From: CAYSPT01 sp964432985
GTDB taxonomy: Bacteria; Muiribacteriota; CAYSPT01
Assembly (NCBI GenBank): GCA_964432985.1
Contig: CAYSPT010000004.1
Coordinates: 69,889 to 133,888, forward strand
Length of the DNA: 64,000 nucleotides
Direction of reading: 5' to 3'
Positions 41,028 to 49,495 of this stretch are shown here, in pieces (the stretch's first letter is position 1; the number at the start of each line of letters is the position of its first letter). A program made the position numbers and the translations under genes. The notes under the pieces were generated by a model. That model saw only the letters and a list, made by a program, of their open reading frames with translations. It had not been told where the DNA came from and searched no databases.

Positions 41028-43292
41028 ATGGCAGCGACTGGCAGTTCATCCTGGAAATCGAAACTACCGCAGTGGATGATTTTTTCAAATATCCAGGGAG
41101 ATATCTCCGGCGGTCTGGCTGTGGCTATGATGGCGCTCCCGGGCAATATCATCTACGGTCTGATTGCCTTCAGCGCCCTGGGACCGGAGTTCTCTGGAAA
41201 GGCCATCCTGGCCGGGATCTACTCCTCGGTATTCGCCGGATTCTTCGCGGCCATTTTCGGTGGTACACCCGGGATGATAGCCGGCCCGCGTGCGTCCACG
41301 GTGCTGGTTTTCGGCTCCGTAATCGGTCAGCTGCTGTCCATGCAGTATTTCGGAGCAATAAATGAGGATAAGCTGTCGGTGCTGATCGCCCTCGGATTTG
41401 CAACTGTGCTGCTCAGCGGTGTTATCCAGATCTTGTTCGGACTCCTCAACCTGGGCCGATTAGTGAAGTATATCTCGTTTCCGGTAATCGCCGGGATTCT
41501 CAACGGCACGGCCCTTATCGTGGTCAGGAAATCTCTCTGGGGCTGTCTGGGCATATCACAGAGACCCGTTTTCTGGGAGATATTCGCCCACCTTGACGAA
41601 ACCAAACCCTTGATTTTCTTCGTGGCGATCATCTCCGTCATCCTGCGGATCAAGGCTAAAAAACTGATTCCCAAAGTGCCCGGAGGACTTCTGGGCCTGC
41701 TGGGAGGAACGGGGTTGTACTACCTGTTGAGCTCACTGGGATATAAAGATGGGATAGGTGGTACTCTCGGAACGGTTCCTTCAGCCATACCCTCGCCCCG
41801 GTACCTGTTCGAATTCTGCAGGATTTTGCCGGAAAATCTCTACTGGCAGTTCCTTCCGGTAGTGGCCACAGGAGCTCTGACCATTGCCATTTTAAGCTCT
41901 ATCGAATCTCTCCTGGCAATGCTGACCATGCAGAACCTGACCAATGAGCGCGCCGGGGGTAACCGGGAGCTTATCGGCCAGGGAATCGGCAATGTCATGA
42001 ACGCGTTTTTCGGCGCTATACCCGCCGGTGGAGCGGCCGCCAGAGTTACGGTGAACTTCAACGCCGGCGGACGCACCCGGTTGTCCGGGGTGGTCTTCAG
42101 CCTGTTGTCCCTGCTGCTCGTCCTTTTCGGCGCTCCCCTGATCGGCCACATCCCCATGGCAGTCACCTCGGGAATGTCCCTGGTGGTGGCCTGGCTGGTG
42201 CTCGACAAATGGAGCCTGAAACTGATAAGCGGCGTGTTCAGGAAAGACCTCAAGAACCGCCGGGAAATCATCATGAATATCGCCATCATTTTCATAGTGA
42301 CGTTTGCCGTCCTGTACTTCAACTTAATCGTGGCGGTGGGTCTGGGTATCGTGCTCTCCATCATCATGTTCGTGGAACAAATGAGCAAATCGCTGGTCAG
42401 ACGCATATTCAGGGGGGGCAAGATCCTCTCCAAAAAGCAACGGTTTATCAGTGTACTCAGACTGCTCAATACCCACGGCAGAAAGATAGCCGTAATCGAA
42501 CTGGAAGGGGTCATTTTCTTCGGTGCCACCGACAGTCTTTTCGTTGAAATCGACGGGTTAGTCGAGCAAGACATCCTGTATCTTATCCTGGACATGAAGC
42601 GGGTTACCAGTATCGACGTGTCGGGAGCCCGGGTGCTGCAACAGATTTACTGGCAGCTGGCGGGGAAAAATATCCAGCTGGTGTTCGGTTATCTTCACGA
42701 AGATAGCAATCTCTTCTTTTTTCTCAAAGATATGAGGATGATTGAGAAAATCGGACGGCAGTACTTTTTTAATAACACCGACACCGCCCTGGAGTATTGC
42801 GAGGATAAATTGATTGAACGGGTTGCCGGGGATCAGCTGAAAGGAGATAAGTTCGTCCTGCAGGATTTTCTCGGTATTGTCAGGGGGAACTACGGAATAG
42901 CCATCCGGATGATCGATTATGTTGAACAGGTACATTTCAAGGCCGGAGATTTTATTGTCAAACAGGGTGATCCGGGTGATGCCGCATTCATCATCTCCAA
43001 AGGTCTCGCAGCGGTTATCCTCAATCTTCCGGATACCGAACGGGATATGCGCCTGGTCACGCTTTCTTACGGTACCATGTTCGGAGAAATGACGCTTTTA
43101 AACACGGGCACCCGCTCGGCAACCGTGAAAGCACTTGAAGACACCCTTTGTTTTAAACTCACCACTGACAGCTTTGCAAAGATGCGAAAAAAAGACCCGG
43201 ACCTGGCTATGGTGCTCATGGATGCTATCAGCCGGATGCTGGTGGAACGCCTGCGTCAGGCCAACATCACCATCAGCGAACTGGAGCGATAA
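41028..43292 (+). CDS. SulP-family anion transporter with STAS and cyclic-nucleotide-binding domains
   Basis: 754 residues. Residues ~25-440 form a SulP membrane domain (DISGGLAVAMMALPGNIIYGLIAFS, GGTPGMIAGPRASTVLV, ESLLAMLTM). A STAS domain (~465-590) has AVIELEGVIFFGATDSLF and ILDMKRVTSIDVSGARVL. A C-terminal cNMP-binding domain (~625-745) has FIVKQGDPGDAAFIISKG and YGTMFGEMTLLNTGTRSATVKA, the phosphate-binding cassette with Gly-Glu and Arg. Substrate (sulfate, bicarbonate, dicarboxylate or molybdate) is not predictable. Control by cAMP/cGMP or c-di-AMP-like ligand is inferred. AGAAGG precedes ATG. A bidirectional terminator follows. Confidence 0.9.
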   Translation: MAATGSSSWKSKLPQWMIFSNIQGDISGGLAVAMMALPGNIIYGLIAFSALGPEFSGKAILAGIYSSVFAGFFAAIFGGTPGMIAGPRASTVLVFGSVIGQLLSMQYFGAINEDKLSVLIALGFATVLLSGVIQILFGLLNLGRLVKYISFPVIAGILNGTALIVVRKSLWGCLGISQRPVFWEIFAHLDETKPLIFFVAIISVILRIKAKKLIPKVPGGLLGLLGGTGLYYLLSSLGYKDGIGGTLGTVPSAIPSPRYLFEFCRILPENLYWQFLPVVATGALTIAILSSIESLLAMLTMQNLTNERAGGNRELIGQGIGNVMNAFFGAIPAGGAAARVTVNFNAGGRTRLSGVVFSLLSLLLVLFGAPLIGHIPMAVTSGMSLVVAWLVLDKWSLKLISGVFRKDLKNRREIIMNIAIIFIVTFAVLYFNLIVAVGLGIVLSIIMFVEQMSKSLVRRIFRGGKILSKKQRFISVLRLLNTHGRKIAVIELEGVIFFGATDSLFVEIDGLVEQDILYLILDMKRVTSIDVSGARVLQQIYWQLAGKNIQLVFGYLHEDSNLFFFLKDMRMIEKIGRQYFFNNTDTALEYCEDKLIERVAGDQLKGDKFVLQDFLGIVRGNYGIAIRMIDYVEQVHFKAGDFIVKQGDPGDAAFIISKGLAAVILNLPDTERDMRLVTLSYGTMFGEMTLLNTGTRSATVKALEDTLCFKLTTDSFAKMRKKDPDLAMVLMDAISRMLVERLRQANITISELER

Positions 43293-43299
43293 ATGCAAT

Positions 43300-43332
43300 A
43301 AAAAAAAGCGGCCGGTAAGGCCGCCTTTTTTT
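43300..43332. terminator. Bidirectional rho-independent terminator
   Basis: A run, GCGGCC (43308-43313), loop GGTAA, GGCCGC (43319-43324), T run. It separates the rightward SulP gene from the end of the leftward hydrogenase/Mrp operon. Confidence 0.88.
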
Positions 43333-43352
43333 GTTTGCTTATTTCAGCTGCG

Positions 43353-44840
43353 TTACAACGACACTAACGCTGGGGCGAAAGCCAGGCCCGAGGAGAGAAT
43401 TGACAGCAGCGCCAGCAGGCACACCACCGAAACCATGAGCGGCGAGCCTTCGTAAGCCCGCGCAAAACGGTTTTTATCTCCCAGGAACGTCCTGGTAAAC
43501 GCTTTCATCATGTACATCAGCGTCATGACCGCCACCACTACGGCAATTCCTGCAATCCAGAAGTACCCCGCCTTGATGGCACCCATCACGATATACAGCT
43601 TTCCGAAGAACCCTATAAGCGGCGGTAATCCGGCAATGGATATCCCGCACAATAGGAATGATACCCCGGTCACCGGGAAGTTCTTCATGAGACCTCCCAG
43701 CTTTGCGATAGTGCTTTCTCCCGTCTGATGCTCGATGATACCGGCTGCCAGGAACAGGCCTGATTTTGCCAGTGAGTGGGCTACGATATAGAGCACCGCC
43801 CCCATGACACCCAACTCCAGGTTCAGCGAGAGCCCCAGGAACACATACCCGAGCTGGCTGATGGTTGAGTAGGCCAGCAGGGTCTTGAGGTCCGCGGAGG
43901 CCATGGCTGAAGAAGCAGCGATAAACGCGCTCATCATGGCAATGACCGGAACCACCAGTGCCCACACGGGGGATATCCCGAAAGCAATGACAAACACCCG
44001 GAGGAACACGTAGATGCCAATCTTTTCCACTGCACCGGCTAGCAAGGCTGCTGCCGGATGCGGAGCGGAGCGGTAAGCCGAAGGTACCCAGGTGTGCAGC
44101 GGCACCGTGGCCGACTTGGAGATGATTCCCAGGAAGACCAGCATGAGCATAATGTTGTTGAGCGCGTCGCCGGCGGTGACTTGCCTGGCTAATTCATACA
44201 GGTCGAGCGTGTCATATGTCGCGTACATCATGAGAAAGCCGATGAGCATGAACGATGCACCCGTGAATGTGATAATGAACGCCTTATTTGCTGACTTGAC
44301 ATGCTCTTCTCCGCGCCAGAACCCGACCAGACGCCAGGTGCAAATGGCAGCGATTTCCCAGAACAGATAAATCCACAGCAGGTTGGCCGAAAATACAACT
44401 CCGAGCACGCTTCCGAGAGCCAGGGCTATCATCGCGTAGTATTCAGCCAGGTTCTTCTTCCCTTCCAGATACGAGAAGGAATAGAGCCCGGTGAGAAAAG
44501 CCACCACGGTAAATGTCAGGCCCAGCACCACCGAGACCGTGTCAGCCACCAGGTGCAGGTTGAAAAAGCTCGGAAGTTTTACCAGCAGCGTGCTGGCTGA
44601 CAGCGCGCTGTCAAAACCAGGGAGTAAGCAATAAACTTTCATCCCTCGGAATACGTCCGGCAACAGCCTTCCCACCAGGAAGATCGGTACAAGCAGTACC
44701 AGAAACGTCATTGCCTGACGTAATGTCTTAGAAATACAGGCCGCCACCCATATCAGCAGAGCACCGACAATCGGGATGAGAATGCTCAGCAGGATGAACC
44801 AGTCAACCTTCGGTGCGGCCAGTTCCAATGTCGTTCCCAT
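43353..44840 (-). CDS. Antiporter-like proton/cation-translocating subunit (NuoM/N/MrpD-type), third copy
   Basis: Last gene of the operon; 495 residues, about 14 membrane helices. Key elements of the family: LLWIYLFWEIAAICTWRLVGFW (Glu of the TM5 ion path), ISKSATVPLHTWVPSAYRSAPHPAAALL (TM7 Lys and the PxxxW loop), LKTLLAYSTISQLGYVFLGLS (TM8) and AHSLAKSGLFLAAG. It resembles hydrogenase/complex I-type subunits rather than a stand-alone antiporter. AAAGGAG precedes the ATG. Predicted to translocate H+ or Na+ as part of the complex. Confidence 0.92.
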   Translation of the reverse strand: MGTTLELAAPKVDWFILLSILIPIVGALLIWVAACISKTLRQAMTFLVLLVPIFLVGRLLPDVFRGMKVYCLLPGFDSALSASTLLVKLPSFFNLHLVADTVSVVLGLTFTVVAFLTGLYSFSYLEGKKNLAEYYAMIALALGSVLGVVFSANLLWIYLFWEIAAICTWRLVGFWRGEEHVKSANKAFIITFTGASFMLIGFLMMYATYDTLDLYELARQVTAGDALNNIMLMLVFLGIISKSATVPLHTWVPSAYRSAPHPAAALLAGAVEKIGIYVFLRVFVIAFGISPVWALVVPVIAMMSAFIAASSAMASADLKTLLAYSTISQLGYVFLGLSLNLELGVMGAVLYIVAHSLAKSGLFLAAGIIEHQTGESTIAKLGGLMKNFPVTGVSFLLCGISIAGLPPLIGFFGKLYIVMGAIKAGYFWIAGIAVVVAVMTLMYMMKAFTRTFLGDKNRFARAYEGSPLMVSVVCLLALLSILSSGLAFAPALVSL

Positions 44841-44873
44841 GATACGTCTCCTTTACCTCAGCGGATGTACCGA

Positions 44874-45485
44874 TTACTGCCAACCGCCTGAAATGACCGT
44901 CCGGGCACGGCAGTCCTGACACAGGTACCGCAGGATCATGGGTCGCTCCACGATCGTGTCCTTTTCATCGGCAGGTACCCCGGGAAAGCTCTTCTCTACG
45001 GCCAGGGACAGTGTAGGCACGGCGAAGGCCTTGTGCCCAACCTTGCCGGCAACCCATTCGAGATGTTTCTTGCAGCCTATAACAGCACCGCAGCACTCGC
45101 ACAGAACGAGTTCCCGTTCCAGCGTCTTCACCGCGTCGTCGGTGTTGAAGACGGCAGTAACGTATTCCGTGCTCATAACTACGCCGGCCTTTTCGCCCTT
45201 TTCCTTGGTGATGCAATAACGGACGCATTGGGCGCAAAACTGGCAAGCGCCGGCATTGTAGACAACCTTGCGTACCGCTTTACCGGGGGCGGTCACTTCA
45301 TCTTCTATGGTAATCGCGTCGGAGGGACAGGCCTCCGCACACGCTCCACAACCAACACAACTCTGCTCGCTCCAGACGGGAACCCCCTCGTACTCATCCT
45401 CAACAGCCGGTTCACTGGAGGTATAGGGTCCGCCCAACAAAGCGCGTATTGCTTCGCAGAGTTCACGCCACTTTGGTTTCTTCAT
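44874..45485 (-). CDS. NuoI/HycF-like ferredoxin subunit with extra C-terminal cysteines
   Basis: 203 residues. Two [4Fe-4S] motifs: CVGCGACAEACPSD and CQFCAQCVRYC, as in the electron-transfer ferredoxin of group 4 hydrogenases and complex I. Beyond them the C-terminal ~110 residues hold LCECCGAVIGCKKH and LCQDCRAR, cysteine pairs that may bind zinc or a further cluster. The N-terminal RELCEAIRALLGGPYTS is like hydrogenase-subunit homologs. It overlaps mrpG by 4 nt. Likely wires the cytoplasmic electron input to the small subunit. Confidence 0.88.
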   Translation of the reverse strand: MKKPKWRELCEAIRALLGGPYTSSEPAVEDEYEGVPVWSEQSCVGCGACAEACPSDAITIEDEVTAPGKAVRKVVYNAGACQFCAQCVRYCITKEKGEKAGVVMSTEYVTAVFNTDDAVKTLERELVLCECCGAVIGCKKHLEWVAGKVGHKAFAVPTLSLAVEKSFPGVPADEKDTIVERPMILRYLCQDCRARTVISGGWQ

Positions 45486-45814
45486 GTGCTTTCCTTCTCC
45501 TCACCGTACTTGTTGACAACAGATCCCTCCCACAAGGGGATACCGCTCAGGCATGACGCGCGAGCGATGGCGTGAGCGCCAACCGGGTTGGTCAACAACA
45601 GGAATACAATGCACAGCAGAGCCTTGACTGCCACTCCCGGCTCGGGCAGCAGAATAAGAAAGCAGCCGAGCAGAATACCGCAGGTACCAAGGGTGGTGCA
45701 CTTTGTTGCCGCCTGTAAACGATTGTAGACATCCGGAAGTCTTACGAGACCGAGGCAACCGAAGAAATTGAAGAGAACACCGAGGACAATGAATGTGTAA
45801 CCTATCTCATTCAT
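45482..45814 (-). CDS. mnhG: Mrp antiporter subunit G
   Basis: 110 residues, three membrane helices; FFGCLGLVRLPDVYNRLQAATKCTTLGTCG is the MnhG/MrpG signature. Small subunit of the Na+(K+)/H+ antiporter module. Its start overlaps the 3' end of mnhF by 8 nt, with GGAGGG just upstream in mnhF. Confidence 0.9.
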   Translation of the reverse strand: MNEIGYTFIVLGVLFNFFGCLGLVRLPDVYNRLQAATKCTTLGTCGILLGCFLILLPEPGVAVKALLCIVFLLLTNPVGAHAIARASCLSGIPLWEGSVVNKYGEEKEST

Positions 45815-46061
45815 CCAACTGCCCTCCCTCCAGGTATTTCGCCAGCACTATCGTTCCTATAAATGCGAGGAGAGAGAATGCCAGTGTCAAGTCCATGAGC
45901 ACTCCTCTTCCCGAAAGCAGGACCAATAGAGCCAATATTCCTACAATGATATTGCCCATAACATCCATCGCGACCACTCTGTCAGCCACTGTTGGTCCCG
46001 CGTAGACTCGATAAAGGCACATAAAACACAGAGCCACCAGGATCAATATGAACACGTTCAT
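45807..46061 (-). CDS. mnhF: Mrp antiporter subunit F
   Basis: 84 residues, three helices; LYRVYAGPTVADRVVAMDVMGNIIVGILAL is the MnhF pattern with the conserved GPTxxDRVxAxD. Overlaps mnhE by 4 nt. Confidence 0.92.
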   Translation of the reverse strand: MNVFILILVALCFMCLYRVYAGPTVADRVVAMDVMGNIIVGILALLVLLSGRGVLMDLTLAFSLLAFIGTIVLAKYLEGGQLDE

Positions 46062-46555
46062 TCGAACACCCCCTTGAGCAGCCCCTCAAACTTCGCAACG
46101 ATGGCTTTGGAGGCTTCCTCGATATCGGAGGATTCAACCGCGATCCAGTGAATATAAAGGACATCGTCTTTCATATCCACCGTCAGCGTTCCCGGAGTCA
46201 GGGTGATGGAGTTTGCCAGGAATGTCCTGGCAATATCGCTCTTCAGCGACGTTTTCACCTTGACAATCCCCGGGTTTATGGGAAGTTCCGGATGAATCAC
46301 CCTGAACGCGACGTCCAGGTTGGCCTTCAAACACAGCCAGAGGAAGTAGGGTATATACACGATGAACAGGATATAGCGTTTCGGGTTGAAGAACTTTTCG
46401 GCGTTTTCCACAGGAAGATCACCGAAAATGAAGGTTGTCAGCAGGGCAATTACCACACCCGAAACAGCCGCCTGCCAGAAGACCTGGTTCCCCTGCGGCC
46501 AACTCAGAAGGAGCCAGACCACAAGGAACATTACAAATACCACGAGTTTCTTCAT
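46058..46555 (-). CDS. mnhE: Mrp antiporter subunit E
   Basis: About 165 residues with two or three N-terminal helices and a cytoplasmic domain (INPGIVKVKTSL...NSITLTPGTLTVDMKDDVLYIHWI), typical of MnhE. ATG 46555 has GGGAGGGG upstream; the TTG at 46582 would include that site. Translationally linked to mnhF. Confidence 0.93.
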   Translation of the reverse strand: MKKLVVFVMFLVVWLLLSWPQGNQVFWQAAVSGVVIALLTTFIFGDLPVENAEKFFNPKRYILFIVYIPYFLWLCLKANLDVAFRVIHPELPINPGIVKVKTSLKSDIARTFLANSITLTPGTLTVDMKDDVLYIHWIAVESSDIEEASKAIVAKFEGLLKGVFE

Positions 46556-46568
46556 TCCAGCCCCTCCC

Positions 46569-48113
46569 TCACTTTCTGACAACCCGCTCTTGGATCAGTT
46601 GTGAATACTCTGTACCGTCATTCACCACTCTGGCCGCCGGATCAACCACGTTCGACATGAACAGGGAGAAGCAGAGACCAATAACCAAACAGAGCACTGC
46701 CAGCGAGAGCATTGACGTTACCATCAACCTTGGTGCTTCGCGGACCGCGTCCAGCTTCTTCTCGGCCTTGCCGAAAAATACGAGCCGCTGCATTCTGAGA
46801 TAGTAACCCAATGTTATTATGCCGACCACAACCGCCAGGACAGCCAGGCCGTACTTGGTTGCTTCGATGCAGGCCAGTACGATGAGCGCCTTGCTGAAGA
46901 ACCCGTTGAACGGCGGTACCCCGGATATGGAGAGCGAACCGATGGTGGCCGCCAGACTGGTTGCCGGCATCTTTTCGCTCAGACCACCCAGTTCCTCCAT
47001 GTTTCGAGTTCCGGTCTGCTTTTCAACCGCACCCGAGCACAGGAACAGAAGCGACTTGAAGATCGCGTGGTTGAACAGGTGGAATAAACCGGCGATAATT
47101 CCCAGCGGCGTCCCCAGTCCGAAACCGAGCAGGACGTACCCCATTTGTGAAATGGACGAGTAGGCCATCATCCGCTTCATGTCCTTCTGCTTCAGCGCCA
47201 GCACGGCACCGATGATCATGCTCAAAACGGCCATTACCAGGAAAACCGTGCCAAGTCCATCGCTGAAACCGAACACATTGAAGCTCAACCTGATCAGCAC
47301 GTACATGCCGATAGCCTTGATCAATATGCCGCTGAGCACTGCAGATATCGGTGCTGGAGCACTTGGATGCGCATCGGGAAGCCAGGCGTGAAACGGTACC
47401 AGCGCCGCCTTCAGACCGAATCCCAGCAGGAACATCGCCATGGCCAGAAGCAGCCCCGGAGTCATACCGCTGACTTTGACTATGGCGGAAATGTGTGCCA
47501 TATTCAAGGCGCCGGTCGATCCGTAAACAAGGGCAATGCCGAACAGAACCAGGGTAGATGCCACTGTACCCAGAATCATATATTTAAATGAGGCCTCAAG
47601 CTCTTCGCTTTCACAACCGAACGCCACCAGGGCGTACGAGGCAATAGAAGCGATCTCGAGAAACACAAACAGATTGAACAGGTCCCCTGTCAGCACGACG
47701 CCGTTCATCCCGGTGAGCATGAGCATGAACAGCGAGTAATATTTGAACTCACCCGTGTAATGCCTCATGTACTGGATGGAATAGAACACCGCTCCCAGGG
47801 CAACCAGGTTGACAGCTATCAGCAGCAGTATGCTGAGACTGTCGAGCACCAGGTTGATTCCCAGGGGAACTTTGTTCACGTCACCATGCTGGACGAACCA
47901 ACTGCCCACATGGTAGACGAGCGCGTTCCCGGCAAAAGCCTTGAGCCGAATGCTTTCCACTCGCCACAATGCCAGGCATGTCAGCAGCAGCGGGACACAC
48001 ACGGCAATGAACTCCGTCAGCCGCCGTCCCAGCTTTTTGACGATGGGAATCGCAAACGCCGCCAGCAGGGGAAGAGCTACGAATAAGACGATATAATCAA
48101 CCTTAAAGCTCAT
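46569..48113 (-). CDS. mnhD: Mrp antiporter subunit D / NuoN-like
   Basis: 514 residues, ~14 helices. GDLFNLFVFLEIASIASYALVAFG (TM5 Glu), GLKAALVPFHAWLPDAHPSAPAPISAVLSG (TM7 Lys) and DMKRMMAYSSISQMGYVLLGFG (TM8) are all intact, so the ion path looks functional. Position between mnhC and mnhE is the canonical Mrp order. Confidence 0.93.
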   Translation of the reverse strand: MSFKVDYIVLFVALPLLAAFAIPIVKKLGRRLTEFIAVCVPLLLTCLALWRVESIRLKAFAGNALVYHVGSWFVQHGDVNKVPLGINLVLDSLSILLLIAVNLVALGAVFYSIQYMRHYTGEFKYYSLFMLMLTGMNGVVLTGDLFNLFVFLEIASIASYALVAFGCESEELEASFKYMILGTVASTLVLFGIALVYGSTGALNMAHISAIVKVSGMTPGLLLAMAMFLLGFGLKAALVPFHAWLPDAHPSAPAPISAVLSGILIKAIGMYVLIRLSFNVFGFSDGLGTVFLVMAVLSMIIGAVLALKQKDMKRMMAYSSISQMGYVLLGFGLGTPLGIIAGLFHLFNHAIFKSLLFLCSGAVEKQTGTRNMEELGGLSEKMPATSLAATIGSLSISGVPPFNGFFSKALIVLACIEATKYGLAVLAVVVGIITLGYYLRMQRLVFFGKAEKKLDAVREAPRLMVTSMLSLAVLCLVIGLCFSLFMSNVVDPAARVVNDGTEYSQLIQERVVRK

Positions 48114-48120
48114 CCGGCCC

Positions 48121-48486
48121 TCATCCTTTCAGCTGCCGCATCGCAGAGACGTCGAGAGTTCCATATTTTTCATAGAGGCGTACGGCTATGGCTACCATGA
48201 GAGCTGTTACCGCCAGACCGATAACAATTGCTGTCAGTACCAGTGCCTGTGGCAGAGGATCAACAAATACGGCCCCTGCCAGTTTCTCGTTCATAATAGG
48301 AACTGTTCCACCGCGACGATAGCCTATGAGAATGAATAGCAGGTTTACCCCGTACTCCATAATCCCCAGGCCTATCACAATTTTTATTATGTTTTTCTTG
48401 ACCACTACACAATATAGTCCAATTGCAACCAGAATCAAACTGGCTACATACAAAAGCCCAAAACCGTTCATCGTAACCTGTTCCAT
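48121..48486 (-). CDS. mnhC: Mrp antiporter subunit C / NuoK-like
   Basis: 121 residues, three helices; IGLGIMEYGVNLLFILIG carries the conserved Glu of NuoK/MnhC and DPLPQALVLTAIVIGLAVTALMVAIAVRLYEKYG is diagnostic. AAGGAG lies 10 nt before the ATG. Confidence 0.94.
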   Translation of the reverse strand: MEQVTMNGFGLLYVASLILVAIGLYCVVVKKNIIKIVIGLGIMEYGVNLLFILIGYRRGGTVPIMNEKLAGAVFVDPLPQALVLTAIVIGLAVTALMVAIAVRLYEKYGTLDVSAMRQLKG

Positions 48487-48493
48487 TCTTTAT

Positions 48494-48940
48494 CTACTCC
48501 TTCTTAGGTGCCTTGAAAGCTGCCAGGATCAGGATAACGGCGAACAAGGCCGCCCCAACTTTCATGCCGATGGCAATATTGCAGAATGGAATCAACCCGC
48601 TGCTCAGGAGTTGTCCAGGCTCACCTGCGGGCCACACGCTTCCGACCTTGAGGTTTGCAAAGAAATAAGATCCGAACACCCCCGACAAACCGGCTCCGAG
48701 AAACAGCAAAGCGCCCAGACTTTCCATAATCGAGGCTTGCTCGTAATCGAAGACCTCAAAAGTCAGGTCTTTGCCTACCGCCAGAAGAAGCAATACGAAC
48801 GATCCGGCTACCACCACTCCCCCGGCAAAGCCGCCGCCAGGTGAGAGATGACCGTAGAGGATCAGGTAGACCCCGAACAGAAAGGCAAACCCCGCCACCA
48901 GACGGGCAATCGTTTTTACAATGACCGACATACCTTTCAC
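48494..48940 (-). CDS. mnhB: Mrp antiporter subunit B (MnhB domain)
   Basis: 148 residues, four helices. The pattern YLILYGHLSPGGGFAGGVVVAGSFVLLLLA is the MnhB domain hallmark. GTG 48940 overlaps the stop of the preceding gene (GTGA) and is preferred over ATG 48931. Confidence 0.92.
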   Translation of the reverse strand: MKGMSVIVKTIARLVAGFAFLFGVYLILYGHLSPGGGFAGGVVVAGSFVLLLLAVGKDLTFEVFDYEQASIMESLGALLFLGAGLSGVFGSYFFANLKVGSVWPAGEPGQLLSSGLIPFCNIAIGMKVGAALFAVILILAAFKAPKKE

Positions 48941-49479
48941 TGGCCTTCACCTTCTTTCCGGCGACCTCTTCCCCTGAGCACCGCCAGCGCTCCCATAACG
49001 GCGGTGAACAGAACAGTGGCCTCACCAAGCGTGTCATATGCCCTGAAATCAAGCAACACGGCAGTTACACGGTTGGCTGCACCAGTCCATGCCTTCCAGT
49101 TAGTCAGGTAATGTCGCGACACCGTCATGAGCGGATCGCCGAACGGGAGAGTCATCACGGCTCTCGTACCGACTATAAGGAAGATAAAGAGGAAGACAAG
49201 CACTGCTCCCAGAACAAATTTGTCTCCGATTGTTTCACCAACTTTGGTGGTGTCTTTTCTGGTCGTCTTCTTGATGGCCACCACCAGCAGTACCAGGCAG
49301 AGAATCTCGACAACAATCTGGGCAATGGCAACATCGGGAGCCATCAGCAGGAGAAAGGCTATCGTCAGCCCGAATCCAACCGCCCCTAGCGCCACCACCG
49401 ATGAGAGGAGATCCTTGCACTCTACTGCTACAATGGCGGCTATCACCATGAAGAGCAGTACTACAAGCAGTAGGAGCAT
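48937..49479 (-). CDS. MbhD/MbhE-like fused subunit (DUF4040 plus MrpA C-terminal-like)
   Basis: 180 residues. Residues ~1-75 match the MbhD/DUF4040 part (ECKDLLSSVVALGAVGFGLTIAFLLLMAPDVAIAQIVVE), and ~85-180 match MbhE, the piece that in MrpA forms the C-terminus (DFRAYDTLGEATVLFTAVMGALAVLRGRGR). In Pyrococcus Mbh these are two genes; here they are one. GGAGG precedes ATG. Confidence 0.85.
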   Translation of the reverse strand: MLLLLVVLLFMVIAAIVAVECKDLLSSVVALGAVGFGLTIAFLLLMAPDVAIAQIVVEILCLVLLVVAIKKTTRKDTTKVGETIGDKFVLGAVLVFLFIFLIVGTRAVMTLPFGDPLMTVSRHYLTNWKAWTGAANRVTAVLLDFRAYDTLGEATVLFTAVMGALAVLRGRGRRKEGEGQ

Positions 49480-49495
49480 AGTTTACATCCTCCAA

